Assembly (NCBI RefSeq): GCF_902497855.1
Contig: NZ_CABVHU010000002.1
Coordinates: forward strand, 372,001-436,000
DNA from: Pseudomonas fluorescens
Lineage (GTDB): Bacteria; Pseudomonadota; Gammaproteobacteria; Pseudomonadales; Pseudomonadaceae
Length of the DNA: 64,000 nucleotides
Reading direction: 5' to 3'
The notes below the pieces were generated by a model. That model ran no database searches, was not told where the DNA came from, and worked only from the letters and a program-made list of their open reading frames with translations. Positions within the stretch are counted from its first letter, which is position 1. Every line of letters starts with the position of its first letter. Both the position numbers and the translations under genes were made by a program. Shown piece by piece: positions 53,878 to 62,478 of the stretch.

Positions 53878-54933
53878 TTGAACTCCCCCCTTCGCATTGC
53901 CCTGATCGGCGCTGGCAATATGGGCCAGCAGCATTACCATCATCTGAAAACCCTGACGCAAGCGATCTTGTGTGCGGTGGCCGATCCCGGGCCGCAGGCA
54001 GCGGCTATTGCCACGCAATGGGGCGTGGCGCATTTCGCCGAGCACTGTCAAATGCTCAAGCAAGTGAAGCCGGACGCAGTGATCGTCGCCAACCCGAATG
54101 CCCTGCACGTCAGCACCGCTCTGGATTGCCTCGCGGCTGGCGTGCCGGTGCTGCTGGAAAAACCGGTGGGCGTGCACATGGACGAAGTTCGCCAGCTGGT
54201 GAACGCTTCGAAAGCCACGGGCGTGCCGGTCCTGGTGGGGCATCATCGCCGTCACAATCCACTGATCGTCCGTGCTCATGAACTGATCCAGAGTGGCGCC
54301 TTGGGTCGATTGACCACGGTCACGGCGCTCTGGCAGTTGCGCAAGCCCGACAGTTATTTCGAGACGGCCTGGCGCCGCGAGCCCGGTGCGGGCATGTTGC
54401 TGACCAACCTGATTCACGATCTCGATTTGCTCCGGCACCTGTGCGGCGAAGTGCGGCAAGTGCAGGCGATCACCAGCAATGCGGTGCGCGGCTTTGCCAA
54501 TGAAGATTGCGCGGCGGTACTGCTGCAATTCGACAGTGGCGCACTGGGCAGCCTGACCGGTTCCGATGCGGTGGCGGCACCCTGGAGTTGGGAGCTGGGT
54601 TCCGGGGAGAACCCGGTGTATCCGCGTCAGGCCGATCAGCCGTGTTATCTGCTGGCCGGGACGGCCGGGGCGTTGAGCATTCCGCAGCTCAAGCGCTGGC
54701 ACTACGCTGATGCTGACGGGGGGTGGCATCAACCGTTGTTGCCGGAGCAGGAAAGTTTCAGTGCCGATGAGGCGTTGCGTTTGCAGTTGCAACATTTCGT
54801 GCGCGTGGTTCGTCGGGAAGTCGAGCCATTGGTGAGCGTCGCCGATGCTGCCCGTACGCTGGCACTGATTGACGCCATTCGCGAAGCCGCCGAAACCGGT
54901 CGCGCCTGCACCCCTTCGTTGATCGAGGATTGA
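53878..54933 (+). CDS. Gfo/Idh/MocA family oxidoreductase
   Basis: NAD(P)-dependent dehydrogenase of 351 aa. The Rossmann fold begins ALIGAGNMGQQHYHHL, the catalytic Lys lies in LLEKPVGVHM, and the substrate-side signature is GAGMLLTNLIHDLDLLRHLCGEV. The TTG at 53878 has AAGAGGA 7 nt before it. It opens a small operon with a TIM-barrel isomerase gene and perhaps the EamA gene. It likely oxidises a sugar- or cyclitol-like polyol; the substrate is unknown. Confidence 0.9.
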   Translation: MNSPLRIALIGAGNMGQQHYHHLKTLTQAILCAVADPGPQAAAIATQWGVAHFAEHCQMLKQVKPDAVIVANPNALHVSTALDCLAAGVPVLLEKPVGVHMDEVRQLVNASKATGVPVLVGHHRRHNPLIVRAHELIQSGALGRLTTVTALWQLRKPDSYFETAWRREPGAGMLLTNLIHDLDLLRHLCGEVRQVQAITSNAVRGFANEDCAAVLLQFDSGALGSLTGSDAVAAPWSWELGSGENPVYPRQADQPCYLLAGTAGALSIPQLKRWHYADADGGWHQPLLPEQESFSADEALRLQLQHFVRVVRREVEPLVSVADAARTLALIDAIREAAETGRACTPSLIED

Positions 54934-54935
54934 AC

Positions 54936-55751
54936 ATGAGTGAACGGATCCTTTCCCTGGCGAGTCTGACGGTACTGGAGTTGTCACCGCCAGAAATGGT
55001 CGAGGTCGCGGCGCGAGCAGGCTACAGTCATGTGGGACTACGGCTGGTACCGGCGACACCTGAAGAGCATCACTTTGCGCTGGTCGCCGATAATGATTTA
55101 CGGCGCAGGACTATGGAACGTTTGCGCGATACCGGCATTCGTGTGCTGGATGTGGAAATCCTGCGGCTCAAGCCGGACACGGTCGTCGCTGGTTTCGAGA
55201 AGATTCTGGCCGTAGGCGCCGAATTCGGTGCGACTGAATTACTGGTGGCGGGTAACGATTCTGACGAGCAGCGGCTCACCGAAAATTTCGCAAGACTCTG
55301 TGACCTGGCGGCACCTTACGGCCTTCATCCGCACCTGGAATTCATGCCATGGACCGATGCACGCAATCTCGAACAAGCGGTGCGTATCGTTGAAAAGGCC
55401 GATCGAGGAAACGGAGGGGTGTTGGTGGACGCGTTTCATTTCGACCGTTCGCAGTCGCGGCTGGAAGATCTGGCCAGGGTTGCCCCGTCACGGTTACGGT
55501 ATGCCCAGTTGTGCGACGTCGCGGGGCCGCGGCCGACGGACATGGCGGAGATTCTGCGCCAGGCACGTAATGAGCGGCGTTTTCCGGGGGACGGTGATTG
55601 TGATCTGGCGGGGTTGTTGCAGTGTCTTCCAGCCAATATTGCATTGAGCCTGGAGATCCCCACCGTGCAGTTGCTGGAGCAGGGCGTGAGTGGGTTACAA
55701 CGGGCGCAGATGGCGCTGGATAAAACCCGTGAACTGTTGGCGCGGCTGTAA
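54936..55751 (+). CDS. Xylose isomerase-like TIM-barrel protein
   Basis: A sugar phosphate isomerase/epimerase-family protein (AP_endonuc_2) of 271 aa. Metal-site strings include HLEFMPWTDARNLEQAVRIVE, GVLVDAFHFDRSQS, YAQLCDVAGPRP, FPGDGDCDL and ALSLEIPTVQLLEQG. The ATG at 54936 has GAGG at 54925-54928, and it starts 2 bp after the upstream stop codon. In this family the reaction may be isomerisation, epimerisation or dehydration, as in 3-dehydroshikimate dehydratase, so the activity cannot be assigned. Confidence 0.85.
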   Translation: MSERILSLASLTVLELSPPEMVEVAARAGYSHVGLRLVPATPEEHHFALVADNDLRRRTMERLRDTGIRVLDVEILRLKPDTVVAGFEKILAVGAEFGATELLVAGNDSDEQRLTENFARLCDLAAPYGLHPHLEFMPWTDARNLEQAVRIVEKADRGNGGVLVDAFHFDRSQSRLEDLARVAPSRLRYAQLCDVAGPRPTDMAEILRQARNERRFPGDGDCDLAGLLQCLPANIALSLEIPTVQLLEQGVSGLQRAQMALDKTRELLARL

Positions 55752-55774
55752 GCGGTGCTGCGGCGGGCAAGCCC

Positions 55775-55918
55775 TTGTAGGAGCGAGCTTGCTCGCGATG
55801 GACATCAGTGCGACGCGTTTGTCCAGAAGTACGCGTTATCGTTAACGTCCATCGTCGGAACGCCGCCCGGAGCAAGCTCGCTCCTACAATCGGCATTATG
55901 GCTTGCCCGCGAAGCTTT
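55775..55918. repeat. Imperfect REPIN and a truncated REP
   Basis: An inverted pair of GGAGCGAGCTTGCTCGCGATGG-type REPs (55775-55888) has a damaged right arm (ATCGTCGGAACGCCGCCCGGAGCAAGCTCGCTCCTACA). A fragment GGCTTGCCCGCGAAGC follows at 55903-55918. The spacer contains GCGTTATCGTTAACGTCC. Confidence 0.8.
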
Positions 55919-55940
55919 TGACTTTAAGTAAGGACACCCA

Positions 55941-56819
55941 ATGACCCTCAGCACCCCGCTTTCCGGCGTCAATCAGCCCTTCAAGGGGATCATGCTGATC
56001 GTTGTCGCGACCTTTCTGTTTTCCAGCCATGACGCGTTGTCGAAATTTCTTTCAGGGTTCTACCCGATCATCATGGTGGTCTGGGCCCGATACCTGGTTC
56101 ACACCTTGTTGATGGCCGGGATTTTTCTGCCGCAATCCGGGTTGAGTGTCCTGCGGACCAGGCGGCCGTTACTGCAGTTGCTCAGGGCATTGTGCCTGCT
56201 GGGCACCAGTTTGTTTTTCACCACCGGTTTGCAGTACATCCCGCTGGCCGAAGCCACGGCAGTCAACTTTCTGGCCCCGGTCCTGGTGACCGCACTGTCG
56301 GTGCCGTTGCTGGGCGAGCACGTCACCCGTGGCCAATGGATCGCGGTGATATGCGGATTTATCGGCGTAGTGATCATTGTCCACCCCGGCGGCGACCTGT
56401 TCACGCCAGCCGTGTTGCTGCCGCTCTGCTCGGCGCTGTTTTTCTGCTTCTATCAATTGCTCACCCGCAAGCTCAGTAATATCGACAGCCCCACCACCAG
56501 CAACTTCTTCGCCGGTCTATGCAACACCCTGGTGATGAGCGCGCTGGTGCCGTTCTTCTGGCAGATGCCGAGCCTTGGGCATGGTTTCATGATGGTGGCA
56601 CTGGGGGCTTGCGGGATGACGGCGCATCTGTTCCTGACCCAGGCTTTCCGCTACGCCGCGCCCGCCCTGCTGGCGCCGTTCGGCTATTGTCAGATTGTCT
56701 TTGCCGGGTTGCTGGGCTGGTTGCTGTTTGCCCACACGCCGACCCTGACCACCGTGATCGGGATCGCGGTAATTTGCTGCAGCGGGTTGGCGGCGGCTTG
56801 GCAACAGAGTCGTCGGTAA
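55941..56819 (+). CDS. EamA/DMT family transporter
   Basis: A 292-aa protein with ten predicted helices in two EamA repeats (FKGIMLIVVATFLFSSHDALSKFL; YIPLAEATAVNFLAPVLVTALSVPLLGEHVTRGQW). The start at 55941 has AAGTAAGGA-like purines upstream. It lies 189 bp behind the TIM-barrel gene with a REPIN between, so operon membership is uncertain. It may move the substrate or a product of the IclR-controlled pathway. Confidence 0.88.
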   Translation: MTLSTPLSGVNQPFKGIMLIVVATFLFSSHDALSKFLSGFYPIIMVVWARYLVHTLLMAGIFLPQSGLSVLRTRRPLLQLLRALCLLGTSLFFTTGLQYIPLAEATAVNFLAPVLVTALSVPLLGEHVTRGQWIAVICGFIGVVIIVHPGGDLFTPAVLLPLCSALFFCFYQLLTRKLSNIDSPTTSNFFAGLCNTLVMSALVPFFWQMPSLGHGFMMVALGACGMTAHLFLTQAFRYAAPALLAPFGYCQIVFAGLLGWLLFAHTPTLTTVIGIAVICCSGLAAAWQQSRR

Positions 56820-56831
56820 AACGGCGAACGA

Positions 56832-56939
56832 CCTGTGTAGGAGCAAGCTTGCTCGCGATGGTCGTCAACGATAACGCTGCGAGCCTGACACCCCGCAACG
56901 TTCTCAAGTCCATCGCGAGCAAGCTCGCTCCTACACAGG
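56832..56939. repeat. REPIN
   Basis: Inverted pair of GTAGGAGCAAGCTTGCTCGCGATGG-type REPs. The spacer holds CAACGATAACGCTG, close to that of 20384. It lies between convergent genes. Confidence 0.88.
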
Positions 56940-56953
56940 CAGGTTCCAGGGTA

Positions 56954-58297
56954 TCAATCGGTCACGGTAGGAATCTTGCGCGGTGCCATGAAATACATCC
57001 AGATCAGCGCGATGAAGTACATCGCCGGAATCATGGTGAACAGCACGGTGTAATTGTTGTTGGTGATGGTCAGGATGTGCCCGACCAACTGGGTCATGAA
57101 CATCCCGCCGATGGCGGCGCACATGCCGCCGAAACCGAACACCGTACTCATCATGTGCTTGGGTGTGTAGTCCATGACCAGGCTCCAGATGTTCGCCGTC
57201 CAGGCCTGGTGCGCACCGATGGCCAGGGAAATGGCGGCCACGGCAACCCACAGATTGCTTGAACCGGCTGCCATGATCACGCCGATGATGCAGCAGGCGA
57301 ACAGGAACATGGACAGCAGTCGCGCCTTGATCGGGTTCATTCCGCGGCCAATCAGGAACGAGGAGAGTACTCCGCCGCCGACGCTGCCGAAGTCGGCGGT
57401 CAGGTAGATGATGATCAGCGGGATACCCATCTGGGTCACGTTGATCCCCAGGTTGTATTGCTGATTCAGGAACGGCGGCAGCCAGTAGAGGTAGAACCAG
57501 AACACCGGCGCGGTGATCGAGTAGGCGAGGGCGAAGGCCCAGGTGCCACGCATGCGCAGGATTTTCGAGAACGGCACGCGGGTCTGTTCCGGTTCTACTT
57601 CGTTCTGGATGTAGTCCAGTTCCGACTGTTTAACGCTTGGGTGATCTTCCGGGTTGAAGTACTTCAAGCCCCAGAACAGCAACCAGATCCCGCCCAGTGC
57701 CGACATGCACAGGAACGCTGCCTGCCAGCCCCACACATGGAGGATCAGCGGCAGCAGCATCGGCGTGAACATCGCGCCGACGTTGGTACCGGCATTGAAG
57801 ATACCGGTGGCCACGGCACGTTCACCGGCCGGGAACCACAACCGCGTGGTTTTCACGCAGGCCGGGTAGTTGGCAGCTTCGGTCAGGCCCAGGATGAAGC
57901 GGCAGACCATGAAACCGACCGCCGATGTGGCCAGGCCATGGGCACCTGTGGCCAGGCTCCAGAGCAGTACCGCGCAGAAGAACACGCGTTTCACGCCGAC
58001 CCGGTCGATCAGCCGGCCTTGCAGCACAAAACCGATGGCGTAACCGACCTGGAACCAGAAGTTGATGTTGGCGTAGTCCATCGCCGTCCAGCTCATTTCC
58101 TTGGCCAGGATCGGCTGCATCACGCCCAGTGCGGCGCGGTCGATGTAGTTCAGGGTGGTGGCGAAAAACACCAGCGCCAGCATGCCCCAACGGGTTTTGC
58201 CGACCGCCATGGCGCCGCGGATCTTGTCGCCGATGCCGCCGGCGGTGCCGATGGCCGGAGCCATGCGTGAACTCTGAGAAGGAATCATCTGTGCCAT
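56954..58297 (-). CDS. MFS transporter (ACS family), probable quinate/shikimate importer
   Basis: Twelve-helix major facilitator of 447 aa of the anion:cation symporter type. Landmarks: NYIDRAALGVMQPILAKEM in helix 1, GRLIDRVGVKR in the 2-3 loop and RFILGLTEAANYPACVKTTRLWFP. I chose the ATG at 58297; a TTG at 58315 or the ATG at 58288 are possible. It is divergent from quiC1 across a 563-bp region, and the neighbourhood is a quinate/shikimate pathway, so the cargo is inferred to be quinate, shikimate or dehydroshikimate. Confidence 0.88.
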   Translation of the reverse strand: MAQMIPSQSSRMAPAIGTAGGIGDKIRGAMAVGKTRWGMLALVFFATTLNYIDRAALGVMQPILAKEMSWTAMDYANINFWFQVGYAIGFVLQGRLIDRVGVKRVFFCAVLLWSLATGAHGLATSAVGFMVCRFILGLTEAANYPACVKTTRLWFPAGERAVATGIFNAGTNVGAMFTPMLLPLILHVWGWQAAFLCMSALGGIWLLFWGLKYFNPEDHPSVKQSELDYIQNEVEPEQTRVPFSKILRMRGTWAFALAYSITAPVFWFYLYWLPPFLNQQYNLGINVTQMGIPLIIIYLTADFGSVGGGVLSSFLIGRGMNPIKARLLSMFLFACCIIGVIMAAGSSNLWVAVAAISLAIGAHQAWTANIWSLVMDYTPKHMMSTVFGFGGMCAAIGGMFMTQLVGHILTITNNNYTVLFTMIPAMYFIALIWMYFMAPRKIPTVTD

Positions 58298-58685
58298 CCG
58301 TTCAATGAGTGACAAGCGAAGCTCGTCGGGACTTCAAGGGCGCGTGATCAATCGGGGGCGATAGACGCGGGGCGATTGATCGGCTGAGGTGCTTTGGTCG
58401 GCTGACGAAAGCGCGTTATTCAGCGAGCGGCACGGTAGGCCTGAGACGCGAGAGGTTCGGATGAATGCCAGGCAGGGCGTATGGGAGATTGAGCGAGGGA
58501 TCAAGGCGTTTGAATGAGCGCATGAGCGTGTACCCGTTTTTTTGAAATTTTTATGTGGTGTTCAGGGTCTTCTGGTGACTGAGACCGGGTTCATGACCGG
58601 ACTCAATGTGATGTCGATGTTGCGCATTGGACAAAAAATCGTCAATTCGCTAACAGCCATTGTGTTCGATAATCGCACGCAAAAC

Positions 58686-58705
58686 TAACTGGGTAGTACA
58701 CTTTA
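58686..58705 (+). promoter_or_regulatory. Quinate-locus box, copy 1
   Basis: TAACTGGGTAGTACACTTTA reads towards quiC1 and matches the box before aroQ at TAAC-N5-AGTACA-N-TTTA, 14 of 20 positions. It is probably an operator of the TetR-type regulator or part of a shared promoter. Confidence 0.5.
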
Positions 58706-58740
58706 AATTGCTGTGTGGGATCACGCAGCCAATAATTCAC

Positions 58741-58808
58741 TGTAGGAGCCCGGCTTGCCGGCGATGGCGGCCGAACGATCGCCATCGCCGGCAAGCCGGG
58801 CTCCTACA
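58741..58808. repeat. Compact REPIN in the quiC1 leader
   Basis: TGTAGGAGCCCGGCTTGCCGGCGATGGCGG and its inverted partner are separated by only a few bases (CCGAACGAT), so the element is one almost unbroken palindrome of 68 bp. It ends 52 bp before the quiC1 start codon. Confidence 0.9.
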
Positions 58809-58860
58809 GAAAGCGAGTGATGCCTCTAACAAAACTGTCTCCACCACCGGGAGTCGAAAC

Positions 58861-60762
58861 ATGCAGCGTTCCATCGCCACCGTGTCCTTGAGCGGTACCC
58901 TGCCGGAAAAACTCGAAGCCATTGCCGCCGCCGGTTTTGATGGCGTGGAGATTTTCGAGAACGACCTTCTCTATTACGATGGCAGCCCGCGGGAGATCAG
59001 GCAGATGTGCGCCGATCTCGGGATCGCCATCACCCTGTTTCAACCGTTCAGGGATTTCGAAGGCTGCCGCCGCGACCGGCTGCCGCGCAATCTGGAACGG
59101 GCCGAGCGCAAGTTCGACTTGATGCAGGAACTGGGTACCGACCTGGTGCTGGTGTGCAGCAACGCTTCGGCCGAGTCCATCGGTGATGAACAGATTCTCG
59201 TCGACGACTTGCGCCTGCTGGCGGAACACGCCGGCGCCCGTGGCCTGCGGATCGGCTACGAAGCGCTGGCCTGGGGCCGGCATGTGAACACTTGGCAACA
59301 GGTGTGGAACATCGTCCGTCAGGCGGATCACCCGAATCTGGGCGTGTTGCTGGACAGTTTCCATACGCTCTCGCTCAAGGGCGATCCGAGCGCGATCGCC
59401 GAGATTCCCGGCGACAAGATTTTCTTTGTGCAAATGGCCGACGCACCGATCCTGGCCATGGACGTGCTGGAGTGGAGCCGGCACTTCCGTTGTTTCCCGG
59501 GCCAGGGCGAATTCGATTTGCCAGGTTTCCTCGCTCCGATCATCAAGAGTGGCTACACCGGGCCGTTGTCGCTGGAGATCTTCAACGATGGTTTTCGCGC
59601 GGCACCGCCCCGGGCCAACGCCGCCGACGGCCTGCGGTCCTTGCTGTACCTGGAGGAGAAAACCCGCGAGCGTCTGGCGCAGGAAGCCACAACCCCGGCC
59701 AACGTCGATATCCTGTTCGAGACGCCTGAGGCCTGCGAATACAACGGCATCGAATTTCTCGAGTTCGCGGTGGACGAAAGCCTGGGGGCCAAGCTATCCC
59801 ATTGGCTGGAGCGGCTCGGTTTCGTCAAGGCCGGGCAGCACCGCTCCAAGAGTGTGAGTCTGTTGCGCCAGGGCGATATCAACCTGATCCTCAACTCCGA
59901 GCCTTATTCGTTCGCCCACAGCTTTTTCGAAGCCCATGGGCCCTCGCTGTGCGCCACCGCGGTGCGCGTCAAGGACAGCGCCAGCGCACTGGCCCGGGCC
60001 GTGGCTTACAAAGGTCAGCCGTATCGCGGACTGGTCGGCCCCAACGAACTGGAACTGGCCGCCGTACGCGCACCGGATGGGAGTCTGATTTATCTGGTCG
60101 ACCAGCACGCCGACGTCTATGGCACCGACTTCAATCTGCAGCCAACCGCCGCGACTAGCGGCGGTCTCAAGCGCATCGACCACATGGCGATGGCGTTGCC
60201 GGCCGACAGCCTGGACAGCTGGGTGCTGTTTTATAAGAGCCTGCTGGATTTCGAAGCGGACGATGAAGTGGTGCTGCCCGACCCCTATGGCCTGGTGAAG
60301 AGCCGGGCGTTGCGCAGCCGCTGCAGCTCGATCCGCTTGCCGCTGAATATTTCCGAGAACCGCAACACCGCGATTTCACACGCGCTGTCGAGCTATCGCG
60401 GCTCGGGCGTGCACCATATCGCGTTTGATTGCGACAATATCTTTGCCGAGGTCAGTCGTGCGAAAGAGGCAGGCGTTCCGTTGCTGGATATCCCCCTCAA
60501 TTATTACGATGACCTGGCCGCGCGCTTCGATTTCGACGACGAGTTCCTCAGCGAGCTGGCGTATTACAACGTGCTTTACGATCGCGATGCCCAGGGCGGT
60601 GAGCTGTTCCATGTGTACACCGAACCGTTTGAAGGACGGTTCTTCTTTGAAATCATCCAGCGCAAGAATGGCTACGCCGGTTACGGTGCGGCCAACGTGG
60701 CGGTGCGGCTGGCAGCCATGGCCAAATCCCGCAGCGGTGCCATCCGTCAGGCAAAGTTGTAG
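58861..60762 (+). CDS. quiC1: Two-domain 3-dehydroshikimate dehydratase (QuiC1 type)
   Basis: Converts 3-dehydroshikimate to protocatechuate. It is 633 aa and is a fusion. Residues 1-275 are a TIM-barrel dehydratase (MQRSIATVSLSGTLPEKLEAIAAAGFDGVEIFENDL; RIGYEALAWGRHVNTW; GVLLDSFHTLSLKGDP; LSLEIFND). Residues 290-633 are a VOC/4-hydroxyphenylpyruvate-dioxygenase-like domain with metal-type strings (RIDHMAMAL; SGVHHIAFDCDNIF; FFFEIIQRKNGYAGYGAANVAVRLAA). The ATG at 58861 has GGGAG at 58849-58853. The role of the HPPD-like half is not settled. The following gene is a TetR regulator. Confidence 0.93.
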   Translation: MQRSIATVSLSGTLPEKLEAIAAAGFDGVEIFENDLLYYDGSPREIRQMCADLGIAITLFQPFRDFEGCRRDRLPRNLERAERKFDLMQELGTDLVLVCSNASAESIGDEQILVDDLRLLAEHAGARGLRIGYEALAWGRHVNTWQQVWNIVRQADHPNLGVLLDSFHTLSLKGDPSAIAEIPGDKIFFVQMADAPILAMDVLEWSRHFRCFPGQGEFDLPGFLAPIIKSGYTGPLSLEIFNDGFRAAPPRANAADGLRSLLYLEEKTRERLAQEATTPANVDILFETPEACEYNGIEFLEFAVDESLGAKLSHWLERLGFVKAGQHRSKSVSLLRQGDINLILNSEPYSFAHSFFEAHGPSLCATAVRVKDSASALARAVAYKGQPYRGLVGPNELELAAVRAPDGSLIYLVDQHADVYGTDFNLQPTAATSGGLKRIDHMAMALPADSLDSWVLFYKSLLDFEADDEVVLPDPYGLVKSRALRSRCSSIRLPLNISENRNTAISHALSSYRGSGVHHIAFDCDNIFAEVSRAKEAGVPLLDIPLNYYDDLAARFDFDDEFLSELAYYNVLYDRDAQGGELFHVYTEPFEGRFFFEIIQRKNGYAGYGAANVAVRLAAMAKSRSGAIRQAKL

Positions 60763-60864
60763 GAAATTCGTAAACGCGGAGTTAATCCGCTGCCGCACGG
60801 CTTCCTTCACTGTGCGGCGCGGCCCATAATCGCCAGCCTGTGCAGTGATGGCCGTGAGCCCGCA

Positions 60865-61542
60865 ATGACAATAACTTCAGAACTCTCAGCAGCGCCCGAC
60901 GAACCAATTGCAGAGCCTCGCAAGAGTCGCAAGAACAATCCGGAAAAAACCCGCGAGAACATTCTGCAAGAAGCCATTGTAGAGTTCGTCCAGCAGGGGC
61001 TTTCCGGCGCTCGCGTCGATGCGATCGCCGAGCGTATCCACACCTCCAAGCGCATGATCTATTACTACTTCGGCAGTAAGGAACAGCTCTACGTCGAGGT
61101 GCTGGAGAAACTCTACGGCGATATTCGCAGCACCGAAAACCGTCTGCACCTGGCTGAGCTGGCGCCGGTGGAGGCGATTCGGCGGCTGGTCGAGTTCACC
61201 TTCGATCACCATGACCGCAACGTCGATTTCGTGCGTATCGTCTGCATCGAGAACATTCACAACGCCGACTATGTGAAGCGCTCCGATGCGATCAAGGCGA
61301 TGAACAACACCATCCTCGATTCACTGGGCGATATTTTGCGGCGCGGGGCCGAGGAGGGCGTGTTCCGTGCAGGGCTCGAGCCGTTGGATGTGCACCTGCT
61401 GATCAGTTCGTTCTGCTTCTATCGCGTGTCGAACCGCCATACGTTCGGTGAGATTTTCCAGATCGACTTGCCGGACGAAAGCATCAAGCAGCGTCATCGG
61501 GAGATGATCTGCGAGTCGGTTTTGAGATATCTGCAGGCCTGA
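60865..61542 (+). CDS. TetR family transcriptional regulator of the quinate locus
   Basis: A 225-aa regulator. The helix-turn-helix is at about residues 27-70 (TRENILQEAIVEFVQQGLSGARVDAIAERIHTSKRMIYYYFGSKEQLYVEVLEKLY), followed by a helical ligand domain. It lies between quiC1 (102-bp gap) and the aroE-like/aroQ pair, in the same orientation as quiC1. The box shared by the quiC1 and aroQ promoters is the best candidate for its operator. The effector is probably a pathway intermediate. Confidence 0.9.
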   Translation: MTITSELSAAPDEPIAEPRKSRKNNPEKTRENILQEAIVEFVQQGLSGARVDAIAERIHTSKRMIYYYFGSKEQLYVEVLEKLYGDIRSTENRLHLAELAPVEAIRRLVEFTFDHHDRNVDFVRIVCIENIHNADYVKRSDAIKAMNNTILDSLGDILRRGAEEGVFRAGLEPLDVHLLISSFCFYRVSNRHTFGEIFQIDLPDESIKQRHREMICESVLRYLQA

Positions 61543-61543
61543 C

Positions 61544-61615
61544 GCCTTCGCGGGCAAGCCTCGCTCCTGTAGGAGCGAGGCTTGCCCTTGTAGGAGCGAG
61601 GCTTGCCCGCGAAGC
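61544..61615. repeat. Three adjacent REPs
   Basis: CTTCGCGGGCAAGCCTCGCTCC (minus-oriented) runs straight into TGTAGGAGCGAGGCTTGCCC (plus), followed at once by TTGTAGGAGCGAGGCTTGCCCGCGAAGC (plus). The copies have no spacers. It lies between the convergent TetR and dehydrogenase genes. Confidence 0.88.
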
Positions 61616-61618
61616 TTT

Positions 61619-62473
61619 TCAGCCATTCATGCTCTGAAAATGCGCCAGCATCCGCTGTGCATCCGGCACGATGCCGCTGAACAATTCAAACGCTTTCACC
61701 GCCTGAAACACCGCCATGTTGCCGCCATCCAGCGTCCGGCAACCCAAGGCGCGGGCGTTGCGCAGCAGTTCGGTTTCCAGCGGAAAATAGACGATCTCCG
61801 CTACCCACAGCTCTCCTCGCAACATCTCCACAGGCACCGGCGTGCCCGGCAGTTTTTGCATGCCCATGGGCGTGGTGTTCACCAGACCGTCGGCCTCGGC
61901 CAGGGTGCCCTGCAGATCATGCCCGGCGACCGCGCGGCCAGCACCGAAGTGTTGATTGAGGTTGTTTGCCAGCGACTGCGCGCGCCGGGTATCCACATCA
62001 AAAATGCTGAGCAGCTGCACACCTTCGCTCAATAACGCATGGGCCACCGCTGCGCCTGCGCCACCTGCGCCCATTTGCACCACGCGCTCTAGGGCCACGC
62101 CCTGCAAACCACGGCGGAAACCTTCGGCAAAGCCCAGGCAATCGGTGTTATGGCCGACGCGTTTGCCGTCCTTGAGTACCACGGTGTTGACGGCGCCGAT
62201 GCCGCGGGCTTCCGGCGACAGTTCGTCGAGCAGCGGGATGATGGTCTGTTTGCACGGAAACGTGATGTTCAGACCGGTGAAGTTCATGCGCTCGGCTGCC
62301 AACAACAGGTCGGGCAGGGCACTGCTGTCGAGTTTCAACGGGTCAAGGTCGATCAGGCGATAGAGGTAGCGCAGACCCTGGGCATCCCCTTCATGCTCGT
62401 GCAGCGCCGGGGTACGGGAAGCCTGGATGCCGGCTCCGATCAGTCCGGCCAGTACGGTAGTGTTCTTGATCAT
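61619..62473 (-). CDS. Quinate/shikimate dehydrogenase, QsuD type (AroE family)
   Basis: A 284-aa NAD(P)-dependent shikimate dehydrogenase family member. It resembles the catabolic QsuD/YdiB branch: GLIGAGIQASRTPALHEHEGDAQG replaces the biosynthetic GxPIxHSxSP string. GLNITFPCKQTIIPLLDELS, GAVNTVVLKDGKRVGHNTDCLGF, QMGAGGAGAAVAHAL and NTTPMGM are intact, with the catalytic Lys in the FPCKQ turn. Its gene starts 5 bp after aroQ. It should oxidise quinate or shikimate to the 3-dehydro compound, feeding QuiC1. Confidence 0.9.
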   Translation of the reverse strand: MIKNTTVLAGLIGAGIQASRTPALHEHEGDAQGLRYLYRLIDLDPLKLDSSALPDLLLAAERMNFTGLNITFPCKQTIIPLLDELSPEARGIGAVNTVVLKDGKRVGHNTDCLGFAEGFRRGLQGVALERVVQMGAGGAGAAVAHALLSEGVQLLSIFDVDTRRAQSLANNLNQHFGAGRAVAGHDLQGTLAEADGLVNTTPMGMQKLPGTPVPVEMLRGELWVAEIVYFPLETELLRNARALGCRTLDGGNMAVFQAVKAFELFSGIVPDAQRMLAHFQSMNG

Positions 62474-62478
62474 GACGT

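Larger units (their letters stand above)
58316..58860. promoter_or_regulatory. Divergent control region of the MFS gene and quiC1
   Basis: This 545-bp gap is AT-richer than its surroundings and has no good ORF. It contains the 20-bp box at 58686-58705 shared with the aroQ promoter, and a REPIN at 58741-58808 in the quiC1 leader. The MFS-proximal half (58320-58540) shows no motif I can name. Confidence 0.5.

Noticed and set aside
58660..58860. N-terminal extension of the QuiC1 frame up to 58660
   Set aside because: The extension translates the REPIN and the promoter box; the ATG at 58861 has a good ribosome binding site and matches the family start.
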